DNA of 64,000 nucleotides from Clostridium lentum (GTDB lineage Bacteria > Bacillota > Clostridia > Clostridiales > Clostridiaceae), in contig NZ_JACOOQ010000014.1 in NCBI RefSeq assembly GCF_014287815.1, positions 1-64,000 of the forward strand, given 5' to 3'. The notes under the pieces were generated by a model. It was not told the origin of the DNA. It saw nothing but the letters and a program-made list of their open reading frames with translations, and ran no database searches. Each line of letters begins with the position of its first letter. Position 1 is the first letter of the stretch. This document shows, one piece after another, positions 25,833 through 34,314 of the stretch. Both the position numbers and the translations under genes were made by a program.

Positions 25833-26570
25833 CTATACTTTTAATATTTCACTTGTATACTTTTCACAGTTTTCTTTATTAGTAATTATTATTACATCTT
25901 CCATTTTACAAAAAGTTATAAAGCTACTTTCATCAAATTTACTTTTATCTGCAAGTAAATATGCCTTGTTACATTTCTTTATTGCTTCTTTCTTTACCAT
26001 GGCTTCATTAGCATCTGGAGTAGTACAACCATTTTCTACACTTACTCCATTAGCTCCAAAAAAGCCCTTAGTAAAATTATAGCTTTCAAGGTCATCTACA
26101 GCCTTTACACCTACAATAGCTTCTGTAACATCTTTTATTTCTCCACCTAAGATAAAAGTTTTTATATTCATATCAACTAATTTTTTAGCATGAGCAATTC
26201 CATTAGTAACTACGGTAATATCTTTATTCTTTAAATAATCAATCATATGTTCTGTGGTTGTTCCAGCATCTATATATATATAGTCTCCATCTTCAACCAT
26301 TTTAGAAGCAAACTTTGCTATTTCACTTTTTTCACTTTTATTTATTTTCTGCCTAAAAATAACCTTATAATCATTCCTAAAGTAATCATCGCCAATGGCT
26401 ATTGCTCCTCCATGGACCTTTTTTAACTTTCCTTCCTTATCAAGCATTTGAAGGTCTCTTCTAATAGTTGATTCAGAGGCACCAATTTCATCTATAAGTT
26501 CTGTCAAAGTTACCATAGAATTAATTTTCAACTTTTCTAAAATTATTTTCTTTCTCTCTTCAACTAGCAT
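25833..26570 (-). CDS. DeoR-family transcriptional regulator (245 aa)
   Basis: N-terminal DeoR HTH (RKKIILEKLKINSMVTLTELIDEIGASESTIRRDLQMLDKEGKLKKVHGGA), then a sugar-phosphate sensor domain with YIDAGTTTEHMIDYL and GGEIKDVTEAIVG, as in GlpR/FruR/LacR. Such proteins repress sugar operons and release on binding a phosphosugar. It lies 16 nt after the SNF2 helicase gene, an unusual partner, and no sugar operon adjoins it. The fruKA genes at the right edge are a possible target only by family analogy. Confidence 0.9.
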   Translation of the reverse strand: MLVEERKKIILEKLKINSMVTLTELIDEIGASESTIRRDLQMLDKEGKLKKVHGGAIAIGDDYFRNDYKVIFRQKINKSEKSEIAKFASKMVEDGDYIYIDAGTTTEHMIDYLKNKDITVVTNGIAHAKKLVDMNIKTFILGGEIKDVTEAIVGVKAVDDLESYNFTKGFFGANGVSVENGCTTPDANEAMVKKEAIKKCNKAYLLADKSKFDESSFITFCKMEDVIIITNKENCEKYTSEILKV

Positions 26571-26586
26571 TTTTCTTCCTTCCTCT

Positions 26587-29500
26587 TTATAAGAACAATT
26601 CCTTTATTTCATCTTCACTTAATGTTCCAAGTAGACTTCCATCCTTATAATCTCCATTCATTATTTCTCCAATTACTTCTTTTTTATCCTCTTGTAACTT
26701 AAGTATCTTTTCTTCAATAGTCCCTTTTGCAATAAGTTTTATTACTTCAACATTACTTTTTTGCCCAAATCTATGAGCTCTATCTGTTGCTTGATCTTCT
26801 ATAGCTGGATTCCACCATGGATCAAAATGAATTACCATATCTGCGGATGTTAAATTAAGTCCTGTACCTCCAGCTTTTAAAGATATTAGAAAAACACTTA
26901 CATCATTCCTACTATTAAAATCATTAACAAGCTTTATTCTTTCTTGTGCTTTTGTTGATCCATCTAGATAATAATAATTTATCTTATTTTCATTTAATGT
27001 CTTTTTTATACTATCCAATACCGATGTAAATTGCGAGAATAAAAGTATCTTTCTTTCTGCATTAATGGCTTCACTAACAATTGAAACTGCTGTATCTATT
27101 TTACTACTTCCGCCATTATACCCTTCAACTATAACAGATGGATCTAAACATAACTGCCTTAGCTTTGTTAAATATGAAAATATAGTTATCTTATCCTTAG
27201 TAATATCCTTATCATTCATCTTTTCCTTTATATCGGCAATATAAGATGAATAAACCTTCTTCTGCTCTTCATTCATTTCCACATAATATTTCTTTTCTAT
27301 CTTATCTGGTAATTCCAACATAACATTTTTCTTAAGTCTTCTTAAAACAAAAGGTTGTATCATTTTCTTAAGCGCTACAGTACCTTCTCTAGTTCCAACA
27401 AATCTTTCCTGGAACCGATTTTTATTATAAAGGTACCCTGGCATTACAAAGTCAAAAATTGACCATAATTCTAAGAGATTATTTTCTATTGGTGTACCTG
27501 TAAGGGCAAATTTAACTTTAGCTTTTATTTCTTTTACAATTTCACTGCTTATAGATTGAGAATTTTTTATATGTTGTGCTTCATCTATTATACAATAATC
27601 AAACTCCTTGCCATCATACCATTCATAATCATTCTTAAGTGTTCCATATGTTGTGAGTATAACATCATAGGAAGATATATTTTCCATAATTTCAACTCTC
27701 TCTTCTTTATTTCCATGCAATACAGCAACATTCATTGATGGTGCAAAATTTTCAAACTCACTTTTCCAATTATAAATTAATGATGTTGGTGTCACTATAA
27801 GTGATTTTTTATGGTTATCCTGTTCTGAAAGCAAGAATGTTATGGTTTGAATTGTTTTTCCAAGTCCCATTTCATCTGCTAAAATCCCACCAAATTCATA
27901 ATGACTTAAATTTTTAAACCAATTATATCCAGTTATTTGATAATCTCTAAGCTTAGCATTCAATTCTGTTGGAATATTATAATTAACTTCCTCAATAGTC
28001 TTAAGCTTATTAGAAATATGTGATACAATTTCCTTGCCATCTATATAGGACATATTTCCACTTTCTATTGCTTCATTTATAAATGCTGCTCTATTTCTAT
28101 GAACTCTAATTCTATTATCATCTATTCTATTATCTAAAGCTAATATTTCAGCCAAAGTAAAAAAATCTTTCACCTTTTCATCAGTAAAGTTGACAAATGA
28201 ATCATTCTTCAATTTATAAAACTTTCTTTTTTCTTTAAAAGCTCTCAAAATATCTGCAAACTCTGATTTATCAATTTCCTCCACTTCAAAGGTAAACTCT
28301 AGGAAATTGCTATTACCATCTTTCTTTATAGATCCTTTCATAGATGTAGCTCCATAAATCTTCCTATCTTTAAACCTATCAGAATAAAATACCTCTGCAC
28401 ATTCTTTCACATCTTTTAAATCACTTAAAAAAAATTCATATAAATTCTCATCATTACCATTAAAGATAAATTTTCCTTTATCTCTATAAAATTTATGTCC
28501 ATTTAAAACATTTTCAATATGTTGTTCTTTATTTAAATTTCTTATTATATATTGTTCATTATTTGGCCCATTAACAAGATTGAAAGACTCTTCACCATAA
28601 TTCATCTTTACATCAGCCCAAGTGCTTTTCTTATCTCTATCAAAAAATATCTCTATCTTTAAATCTTCTTTTACTATATTTTTCTTTAGGTTATCATCAA
28701 GATTAACCTCTTTTGTAATTATATCTAAAGCAGGAATTATCTTAGTAAATACATCTTTCTTCTTTTCACCTTTAAATGATAATTTTTCATTATCCTTTAA
28801 TGCTGAGTAAAATAATTTATATTTTTGAGCCTGCTTTTTTGATGGTAGATATACTACATCATCGTAAATATACACATCTCCTTTATATGTAAGCGGCTTT
28901 GGAAGGTTATTTGCTATGGTTAAATTAATACTGTTATCGCTTTCTTCCAAATTAAACATTAGTGGCATATCTTCTTTCTTTATCTGTATCTTTTTTTCTT
29001 CATCTTTCTCCATAAATATTATTTTCTTATGAGATAAGCATTCTAAAAATCTTCTTAATGTCTGTGATGGTATTACTAACATCTTATTTTTAGAAATTAG
29101 TCCACTGCTCGTTCTTCCATAAGAAGGACCACTGCCTAATGCTTCATTTAACCCTGCATATTCTTCAATAAAATCAATAATTCTTTCATCTTCCTCTGAA
29201 AAGTAATGTCTTTTTGGATCATAAATGAAATTCTTACCATAAATTAATTTTTCCTCATTTATTTTTGCTTTCACAAACTCAGGAATATTTTTCATTACAT
29301 AAAGATGATTACTACCTATTTTAAAATCTGCTTCAAAAAAAGGTTCGCCTCTAAAATAGCTTTTCTTTTCTAAAGAAACCTCTATATTTAACATTTCTTT
29401 TTCATTATCATCTTCATCTAACTGTTCTAACAGTTTTTTGCTATAATCCATATCTATTTTCCTAGGATTTAAGCCTTGATCTCTACTATCTTCTTTAAGC

Positions 29501-29835
29501 CTTTCTTCTAGGATATCTATAAATCTATAAAATGTTGCAGCTACGTGCTTACATATATAATTTTCATTAAAATCAGCATTATTTCTATAATCAAGGCATT
29601 CACATTCTGTATATATTAACTTTAAATTCTTTATGTCTATAGAAATATTAATACTATACATTTCTCTGCTTTCACTAGACATAACCTTACCATAAATATC
29701 TAAAGAGTCATACTGTGGGTCTACCATAGATTTAACTTGATGTACTAACCCTTCATTTACAGATCTTCGTCCCCTTGGGAGCCTATTTTTTATATCATGA
29801 CTTGTCATTAAACTATTTAACTCTCTAATATTCAC
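26587..29835 (-). CDS. SNF2-family helicase with SWIM zinc finger (1082 aa)
   Basis: An N-terminal SWIM finger (CECLDYRNN...CKHVAATFY, about residues 83-105), a long middle region typical of bacterial SNF2 proteins, then the helicase core. ATP motif DEMGLGKTIQT is at about 650, DEAQHIKN about 80 residues later, GTPIENN, and the helicase C motifs SLKAGGTGLNLT and DRAHRFGQ. These proteins translocate on double-stranded DNA and remodel nucleoprotein; exact bacterial roles (repair, transcription) are poorly known. The start is GTG with GGTGGAG upstream. It is first in a unit with the DeoR regulator. Confidence 0.93.
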   Translation of the reverse strand: MNIRELNSLMTSHDIKNRLPRGRRSVNEGLVHQVKSMVDPQYDSLDIYGKVMSSESREMYSINISIDIKNLKLIYTECECLDYRNNADFNENYICKHVAATFYRFIDILEERLKEDSRDQGLNPRKIDMDYSKKLLEQLDEDDNEKEMLNIEVSLEKKSYFRGEPFFEADFKIGSNHLYVMKNIPEFVKAKINEEKLIYGKNFIYDPKRHYFSEEDERIIDFIEEYAGLNEALGSGPSYGRTSSGLISKNKMLVIPSQTLRRFLECLSHKKIIFMEKDEEKKIQIKKEDMPLMFNLEESDNSINLTIANNLPKPLTYKGDVYIYDDVVYLPSKKQAQKYKLFYSALKDNEKLSFKGEKKKDVFTKIIPALDIITKEVNLDDNLKKNIVKEDLKIEIFFDRDKKSTWADVKMNYGEESFNLVNGPNNEQYIIRNLNKEQHIENVLNGHKFYRDKGKFIFNGNDENLYEFFLSDLKDVKECAEVFYSDRFKDRKIYGATSMKGSIKKDGNSNFLEFTFEVEEIDKSEFADILRAFKEKRKFYKLKNDSFVNFTDEKVKDFFTLAEILALDNRIDDNRIRVHRNRAAFINEAIESGNMSYIDGKEIVSHISNKLKTIEEVNYNIPTELNAKLRDYQITGYNWFKNLSHYEFGGILADEMGLGKTIQTITFLLSEQDNHKKSLIVTPTSLIYNWKSEFENFAPSMNVAVLHGNKEERVEIMENISSYDVILTTYGTLKNDYEWYDGKEFDYCIIDEAQHIKNSQSISSEIVKEIKAKVKFALTGTPIENNLLELWSIFDFVMPGYLYNKNRFQERFVGTREGTVALKKMIQPFVLRRLKKNVMLELPDKIEKKYYVEMNEEQKKVYSSYIADIKEKMNDKDITKDKITIFSYLTKLRQLCLDPSVIVEGYNGGSSKIDTAVSIVSEAINAERKILLFSQFTSVLDSIKKTLNENKINYYYLDGSTKAQERIKLVNDFNSRNDVSVFLISLKAGGTGLNLTSADMVIHFDPWWNPAIEDQATDRAHRFGQKSNVEVIKLIAKGTIEEKILKLQEDKKEVIGEIMNGDYKDGSLLGTLSEDEIKELFL

Positions 29836-29921
29836 TGCTCCACCTCACGCTTTTAATAAATTAACTATTATATTATATACCATGTTTTTCTTTTATTAAA
29901 CATTATTATTTATTAAGTAAG

Positions 29922-29950
29922 TTGTTAACTTATTTTCTCTTGTATATAAT
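29922..29950 (+). promoter_or_regulatory. Promoter of the Cys-cluster TPR gene
   Basis: TTGTTA (29922-29927), 17-nt spacer, TATAAT (29945-29950), about 50 nt before the ATG. Confidence 0.7.
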
Positions 29951-30000
29951 TAAATATAACTACATAAAATTGTAATATACCTTAAGGAGATGATTTATTC

Positions 30001-30429
30001 ATGGAAACTAGTAAAAGTTATGATGAAAATATATTTAATGAAATACTTAGTCTTATAAATAAAAATAAAGCATCTTTAGCAGAAGAAAAACTTAATTCCA
30101 TTGCTGAAAAAAATGCTATGTGGAATTACCTTTATGGGCTTATACTATTTAATAAATCATGGTATGATAGTGCCCTATCCTACTTTAATAATGCTATATC
30201 ATTAGATCCATCCAATGTATTTATTAAGGAATCCTATGTTAATCTTATGGCAAGGCATAGACATTATTCTGATGATTACTATAGTAGTGGCTACAGAAGA
30301 CGAAATCGTGGTTGCTCTTGTTGTTGCTGTGATGACTGTTGTTGCAATTATGAAATAAGCTGTTGTGATCTTATATGCTTAGACCAATGTTGTGAATGTA
30401 TGGGTGGAGATTTTATTAACTGTATATAA
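30001..30429 (+). CDS. TPR-like protein with C-terminal cysteine cluster (142 aa)
   Basis: Residues about 15-85 form TPR-like helices (AMWNYLYGLILFNKSWYDSALSYFNNAISLDPSN). A Tyr/Arg linker follows. The last 45 residues hold 15 Cys in runs (SCCCCDDCCC, ISCC, QCCECMGG), probably a metal-binding or membrane-associated module. The TPR segment is clearly paralogous to that of the J-like protein encoded at 31227. It has a strong promoter and AAGGAGATG site, and a tight terminator. Function unknown; see the linked DUF5685 gene. Confidence 0.75.
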   Translation: METSKSYDENIFNEILSLINKNKASLAEEKLNSIAEKNAMWNYLYGLILFNKSWYDSALSYFNNAISLDPSNVFIKESYVNLMARHRHYSDDYYSSGYRRRNRGCSCCCCDDCCCNYEISCCDLICLDQCCECMGGDFINCI

Positions 30430-30463
30430 AAAAGTACTGCCAAATAATCCTGGCAGTACTTTT
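30430..30463. terminator. Bidirectional terminator between convergent genes
   Basis: 13-bp perfect stem AAAAGTACTGCCA / TGGCAGTACTTTT with an 8-nt loop, between the Cys-cluster gene and the glycosylase gene, with T-runs on both strands. Confidence 0.9.
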
Positions 30464-30464
30464 C

Positions 30465-31076
30465 TTATTTTTTAGATACATATACGTTATTTTTTATATA
30501 AAATCTCCATGGAAAATTGATAGCTTCTTCAGCATAATCTATTCCAATTCTTGTGGTTTCAACTATGTCTATTTCTTCCTTATTTCCTTCTTCAATATAT
30601 AAAGTACTTTCTTCGTATAACCTATGATAATTTTCCTTCTTTGTAATATTAAGTGCCATGCATAATTTAGCAGGTCCATTGGTAAGACTCTTTTTTTGTG
30701 TTTTACTTAATTTATCATACTTCTTCTTTAATCTTATTTCTGCTAAATACTCAAAATTATCCAGAGGTTCCACTGCTCTTATAAGTACTCCTGATGCTAC
30801 ATCTTCTTTGTCACTTATGACATTAAAGCAATGATATAATCCATAAATAAAATAGACGTATGATATACCTCCGCTATGAAAAAGTGGCTCTGTACGTTCT
30901 GTCCTTCTACCATTGTAAGCATGTGAAGCCTTATCAATATCTCCAATATAACTTTCTGTTTCTACAATTTTACACTTTATAACTTTACCATCTACTTTTC
31001 TCACTAAGACTTTTCCTAATAATTTTTTAGCTACAGTTATGGCATCTTCTTCATAAAACTCTTTTGGTAATATCAT
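30465..31076 (-). CDS. DNA-3-methyladenine glycosylase, AAG/MPG family (203 aa)
   Basis: Base-excision repair enzyme that removes alkylated purines. Family motifs are [71 protein letters not shown] in outline, with the catalytic Glu in ETESY and the intercalating-loop region YFIYGLY, then [12 protein letters not shown]. Length is standard for the bacterial form. The site AGGAGGAAAAG is strong. It interrupts, on the opposite strand, the TPR/J-like/DUF5685 cluster. Confidence 0.95.
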   Translation of the reverse strand: MILPKEFYEEDAITVAKKLLGKVLVRKVDGKVIKCKIVETESYIGDIDKASHAYNGRRTERTEPLFHSGGISYVYFIYGLYHCFNVISDKEDVASGVLIRAVEPLDNFEYLAEIRLKKKYDKLSKTQKKSLTNGPAKLCMALNITKKENYHRLYEESTLYIEEGNKEEIDIVETTRIGIDYAEEAINFPWRFYIKNNVYVSKK

Positions 31077-31226
31077 CTTTTCCTCCTAAATGTATCTTTC
31101 TTATTAGTATTTTAACTTACTATTCAAAATATTATAACTTATTATTGGCTATTATAACTAAGCACTCATTTACCATATTTAGAATATACTATACTGAATT
31201 ATCAAATCTTTAAGGAGATTTATTTA

Positions 31227-32003
31227 ATGAATCCATATAAAATTTTAGGCATTCCGCCTACAGCATCAAAGGATGAAATAGAAAATGCTTATGAAAGAAT
31301 CGTAGATACTTATCAAATTGATAATGCTGATTCTGATGATTATTATTTGATGGAAGATAAAATTTCTGAAGCTAATGAAGCATATAACACACTTATCAAT
31401 GACTTAAAGTATAAAGAGATTAGAAGTCTCATTGAAAATGAACAATTTATTTCTGCTGAAACAGAATTAAATTTAATTTCTGATAAGAATAATGCTGAAT
31501 GGAATTATTTAAAGGGTTTTGTCATGTTAAAGAAAGGTTGGGTACAATCTGGAGTAAATCATTTAAAGACTGCTGCTGAATTAAACCCAACAAATCCTGA
31601 ATATAAAGAAACCATGGCTATTTTATCAAGAAAGATCAACACCATAAAGCAAAATTATGCTAGAGCTGCTGCCGCTGCCAATATTAAAGCTAATCAAAAT
31701 AATATGAACATGTGTGGTGGAAATAATGGCGGTGGTAACGGCATGTGCGGAGATATGGGTAATTTAGGAAATATGATGGGTGGAGGGAATCCTTTAGCAA
31801 ATATGATGGGCGGCAATGCTAATCCAATGGGTAATAATCCAGCTGGTGGTGCAGTTCCAAATGGAGGAATGGCTCAAAATCCTACTGGTGGTAACGCAAT
31901 GAATGGCAATCCTTTACAAAACATGCTACTTCAAAGCCTATTCTCAGGAGGAAATAATGGTGCTATGAACATGTGCGGCAACAGTGGTGGAAAAATGTGT
32001 TAA
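31227..32003 (+). CDS. J-like domain / TPR protein lacking HPD (258 aa)
   Basis: Residues 1-62 match a DnaJ J domain (NPYKILGIPPTASKDEIENAYERIV...DKISEANEAYNTL), but the HPD tripeptide needed to stimulate DnaK is replaced by IDN near residues 31-33. Residues about 66-125 are TPR-like and paralogous to the Cys-cluster protein upstream. The C-terminal 110 residues are a Gly/Asn/Met-rich low-complexity tail with a few Cys (MCGGNNGGG, KMC end). AAGGAGA precedes the ATG. It is followed by the DUF5685 gene 20 nt later, so they form an operon. Confidence 0.8.
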   Translation: MNPYKILGIPPTASKDEIENAYERIVDTYQIDNADSDDYYLMEDKISEANEAYNTLINDLKYKEIRSLIENEQFISAETELNLISDKNNAEWNYLKGFVMLKKGWVQSGVNHLKTAAELNPTNPEYKETMAILSRKINTIKQNYARAAAAANIKANQNNMNMCGGNNGGGNGMCGDMGNLGNMMGGGNPLANMMGGNANPMGNNPAGGAVPNGGMAQNPTGGNAMNGNPLQNMLLQSLFSGGNNGAMNMCGNSGGKMC

Positions 32004-32023
32004 GTAAGGTGGCTAGTAAATAA

Positions 32024-32932
32024 ATGTTTGGTTATATTACACCACTATACAATGAGTTAAAGCTTGGAGATTACTATTATTTTAAAAGCTATTACTGTGG
32101 TCTTTGTAATACCATAAAAGAAAACTTTGGCAATCTTCCTCGATTAACCTTAAATTATGATTTAACCTTCATTGGTTTCCTTTTAGATGGGCTAAGCAAT
32201 GAACCTATCAATACTAAATCAATTCATTGTCTTAAACATTTAACAACTAAAACTATAATCTGTCAACCTACAAATGCATTAAATTATATTTCTGCCGTTA
32301 ATATAATCATTTCCACCTTAAAGCTTAAAGATGATATAGTAGATGATGGAAGTATTAAAGGTAGACTATTTTATACACTTTTTATTCCAGCTGATAAGAA
32401 GGCCAAAAATCATTTAAAATCACTTTTTTCCATTATTGATGAAAATATGACCATCTTATCTGAGTATGAAAAAAATCTTAATTTTACATCATTAGATGAA
32501 GTATGTCATCCCTTCAGCGTAATAATTGCCTCCATCCTAAGTCTATATCCATATAGTTTTCCAGATGACAATGCTAAAATACGAGAAACTCTCTATAATC
32601 TTGGCTACTCAATTGGAAAATGGATTTATCTAATGGATGCCTTAGATGATTGGCATGATGATTTAGATAATGATAAATTTAATCCACTAAATACCATATA
32701 TAATGGAAATAGCATTCCTTTTGAAGATATTATAAATTTAGTAATTGAAGATATTGACTTTATCATTTTTAGCTGCTTAAATAACTGTAGCGAATATATT
32801 AAGGCTCTTCCTTTTAAAAAACATTATCCAATTATTGAAAATGTTATTGACCTTGGAATGCCTAAATCGTATTATGCTGTAATATTTAAGCTTAAAGAAT
32901 TATTAAATTTAAAAGAAACTAGTGTCACATAA
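32024..32932 (+). CDS. DUF5685-family protein (302 aa)
   Basis: Starts MFGYITPLYNELKLGDYYYFKSYYCGLC, the hallmark of DUF5685. Conserved-looking Cys are C25, C28, C69, C80 and C161, and an acidic motif DALDDWHDD (about 205-213) is reminiscent of the aspartate-rich motif in isoprenoid-synthase-fold helices. No membrane segment is obvious. Second gene of an operon with the J-like protein. The last codons and stop lie within the arm and loop of a 25-bp terminator hairpin. Function unknown; the Cys set suggests metal binding. Confidence 0.8.
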   Translation: MFGYITPLYNELKLGDYYYFKSYYCGLCNTIKENFGNLPRLTLNYDLTFIGFLLDGLSNEPINTKSIHCLKHLTTKTIICQPTNALNYISAVNIIISTLKLKDDIVDDGSIKGRLFYTLFIPADKKAKNHLKSLFSIIDENMTILSEYEKNLNFTSLDEVCHPFSVIIASILSLYPYSFPDDNAKIRETLYNLGYSIGKWIYLMDALDDWHDDLDNDKFNPLNTIYNGNSIPFEDIINLVIEDIDFIIFSCLNNCSEYIKALPFKKHYPIIENVIDLGMPKSYYAVIFKLKELLNLKETSVT

Positions 32933-32962
32933 AGTTAGACACTAGTTTCTTTTAAATTTAAT
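32902..32962. terminator. Terminator with a 25-bp perfect stem
   Basis: Arms 32902-32926 and 32938-32962 are exact complements (core AAAAGAAACTAGTGTC) with an 11-nt loop containing the DUF5685 stop codon. T-rich tails occur on both strands, so it serves both this gene and the convergent lipoprotein gene. Confidence 0.9.
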
Positions 32963-32970
32963 ATGTTTTT

Positions 32971-33762
32971 TTATTTTTCATAAATAACAATATCTCTCAT
33001 ACTATCTTCTTTTATAACATCATCTTCTATATCATATACATTAGTGATAGTAACCTTCTTAACTTCTCCCTTTAACTCATCAGCCCTTGCCATAAAGTAA
33101 GTTTTTACTTTCTTATCAAGTTTAACTTCTTCTAACATAGGTGTTTTGTATTGTCCCTCCGTTGTTTCTACTACAACTTCACATAAATTTCCTTCCTTAC
33201 CAAAGCTATATGCTTCTGAACTATTATTTGATATATCAGCCCTTAAAATATATCCATCTACTAGCTTTATGATTTTTGATAAATATATATTAAGCTTTCC
33301 TGAAACTATTTCTGGAGCTTCAACATTAATACACTCTATTACTCCATCTGGTGAAACAGCCCATCCATCGTCTTCTTTTATCATGGCATAAGTATATGTG
33401 TATGGAACTTCTTTTCCCTCTTCCATAATTGCCATATTTACCACTGCTTTTTCTATGTTTTCATCTATAGCTTCAATACTTTCAGTTTCAGACTTAGTAA
33501 TTTGAGCATTTTTTCTATTGGCTTCTAACATCTTTACTACTGTGCCACTACTATAGCCTACCGAATCTAAATATACATCAGAATATAATGAAACCATGTT
33601 TTCTATGTCATTTGCTTTATTATATTCATTAAATAAGTTTATTACCTCTTCGGCACTTTCAGCTCTAACTGGTGTCACATCTTTTGTAGTACATCCTGTG
33701 AAAAGGGTAGCAATGATTCCTGTTGATACTAATCCCACAACTAATCTTTTGGTAAATTTCAT
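32971..33762 (-). CDS. Putative lipoprotein (263 aa)
   Basis: Signal peptide MKFTKRLVVGLVSTGIIATLFTGC with a lipobox-like LFTGC, so the mature protein would be anchored by Cys24. The rest resembles a nuclear-transport-factor-like fold (SAEEVINLFNEYNKANDIENMVSLY...) followed by a beta-rich domain; neither is firmly assignable. The frame is open to 33807, but only the ATG at 33762 has a site (AAAGGAGAA). Extracytoplasmic, function unknown. Confidence 0.75.
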   Translation of the reverse strand: MKFTKRLVVGLVSTGIIATLFTGCTTKDVTPVRAESAEEVINLFNEYNKANDIENMVSLYSDVYLDSVGYSSGTVVKMLEANRKNAQITKSETESIEAIDENIEKAVVNMAIMEEGKEVPYTYTYAMIKEDDGWAVSPDGVIECINVEAPEIVSGKLNIYLSKIIKLVDGYILRADISNNSSEAYSFGKEGNLCEVVVETTEGQYKTPMLEEVKLDKKVKTYFMARADELKGEVKKVTITNVYDIEDDVIKEDSMRDIVIYEK

Positions 33763-33873
33763 ATTATTCTCCTTTACGTATATATTTTCCTTTATTAAGC
33801 ATAACATAAATAACTTTATTTTTCAGCATTGACTTAAAAAAAAGATAATGTTTACAAATTATTTATTTTATGA

Positions 33874-33902
33874 TTGAAGCCTTCATTCTCTGAAGGCTTC
33901 AA
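33874..33902 (-). terminator. Hairpin after the HesB-like gene
   Basis: 12-bp perfect stem TTGAAGCCTTCA / TGAAGGCTTCAA with a 5-nt loop. It is directly downstream of the HesB-like gene, but no clear U-tract follows on either strand. Confidence 0.55.
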
Positions 33903-33905
33903 CTT

Positions 33906-34178
33906 CTATATAGATCTTATATAAAATCCCTTATTATATATATCCTTATCATACTTTATCTCAATACCATTACATATTTTTTCATATTCCTTATGTACTA
34001 CAAAAGTTATTCCATCTACTGATTCTTCAATATCATTTTCACCTTTGAAATCTACATATATTTCATATGCTGGCTTTCCACACCCAATGAAAGGCTTAAC
34101 TCTTATATAATTCTCATTACTATTTTTTATCATTTCCTCTAATGCATTTTTAGCTTTTTTATCAAAAATTATCTTCAA
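33906..34178 (-). CDS. HesB/IscA-like small protein (90 aa)
   Basis: MKIIFDKKAKNALEEMIKN...YIRVKPFIGCGKPAYEIYVDF resembles the HesB-like subgroup related to IscA scaffold proteins, with one Cys (GCGKP) at the place where relatives have the first ligand; a second Cys (KICNG) lies near residue 69, and the C-terminal CxC of true IscA is absent. Role in Fe-S work is therefore uncertain. The start is TTG with GGAGATG upstream. Single gene. Confidence 0.65.
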   Translation of the reverse strand: MKIIFDKKAKNALEEMIKNSNENYIRVKPFIGCGKPAYEIYVDFKGENDIEESVDGITFVVHKEYEKICNGIEIKYDKDIYNKGFYIRSI

Positions 34179-34238
34179 AAAAACATCTCCTTTGTCTATA
34201 ATATATATTTATTATATACTATAGACAATATTTTAGCA

Positions 34239-34273
34239 TTAGGAACTTTTCATATTTTATAAAAAGTCCCTAA
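34239..34273 (-). terminator. Possible terminator of lysC
   Basis: Stem TTAGG-a-ACTTTT / AAAAGT-c-CCTAA with an 11-nt loop, about 40 nt after lysC. The tail is only moderately T-rich. Confidence 0.45.
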
Positions 34274-34314
34274 TACCAAGATATCCTTTTATATTTTTCC
34301 ATTGATGTTAATAA

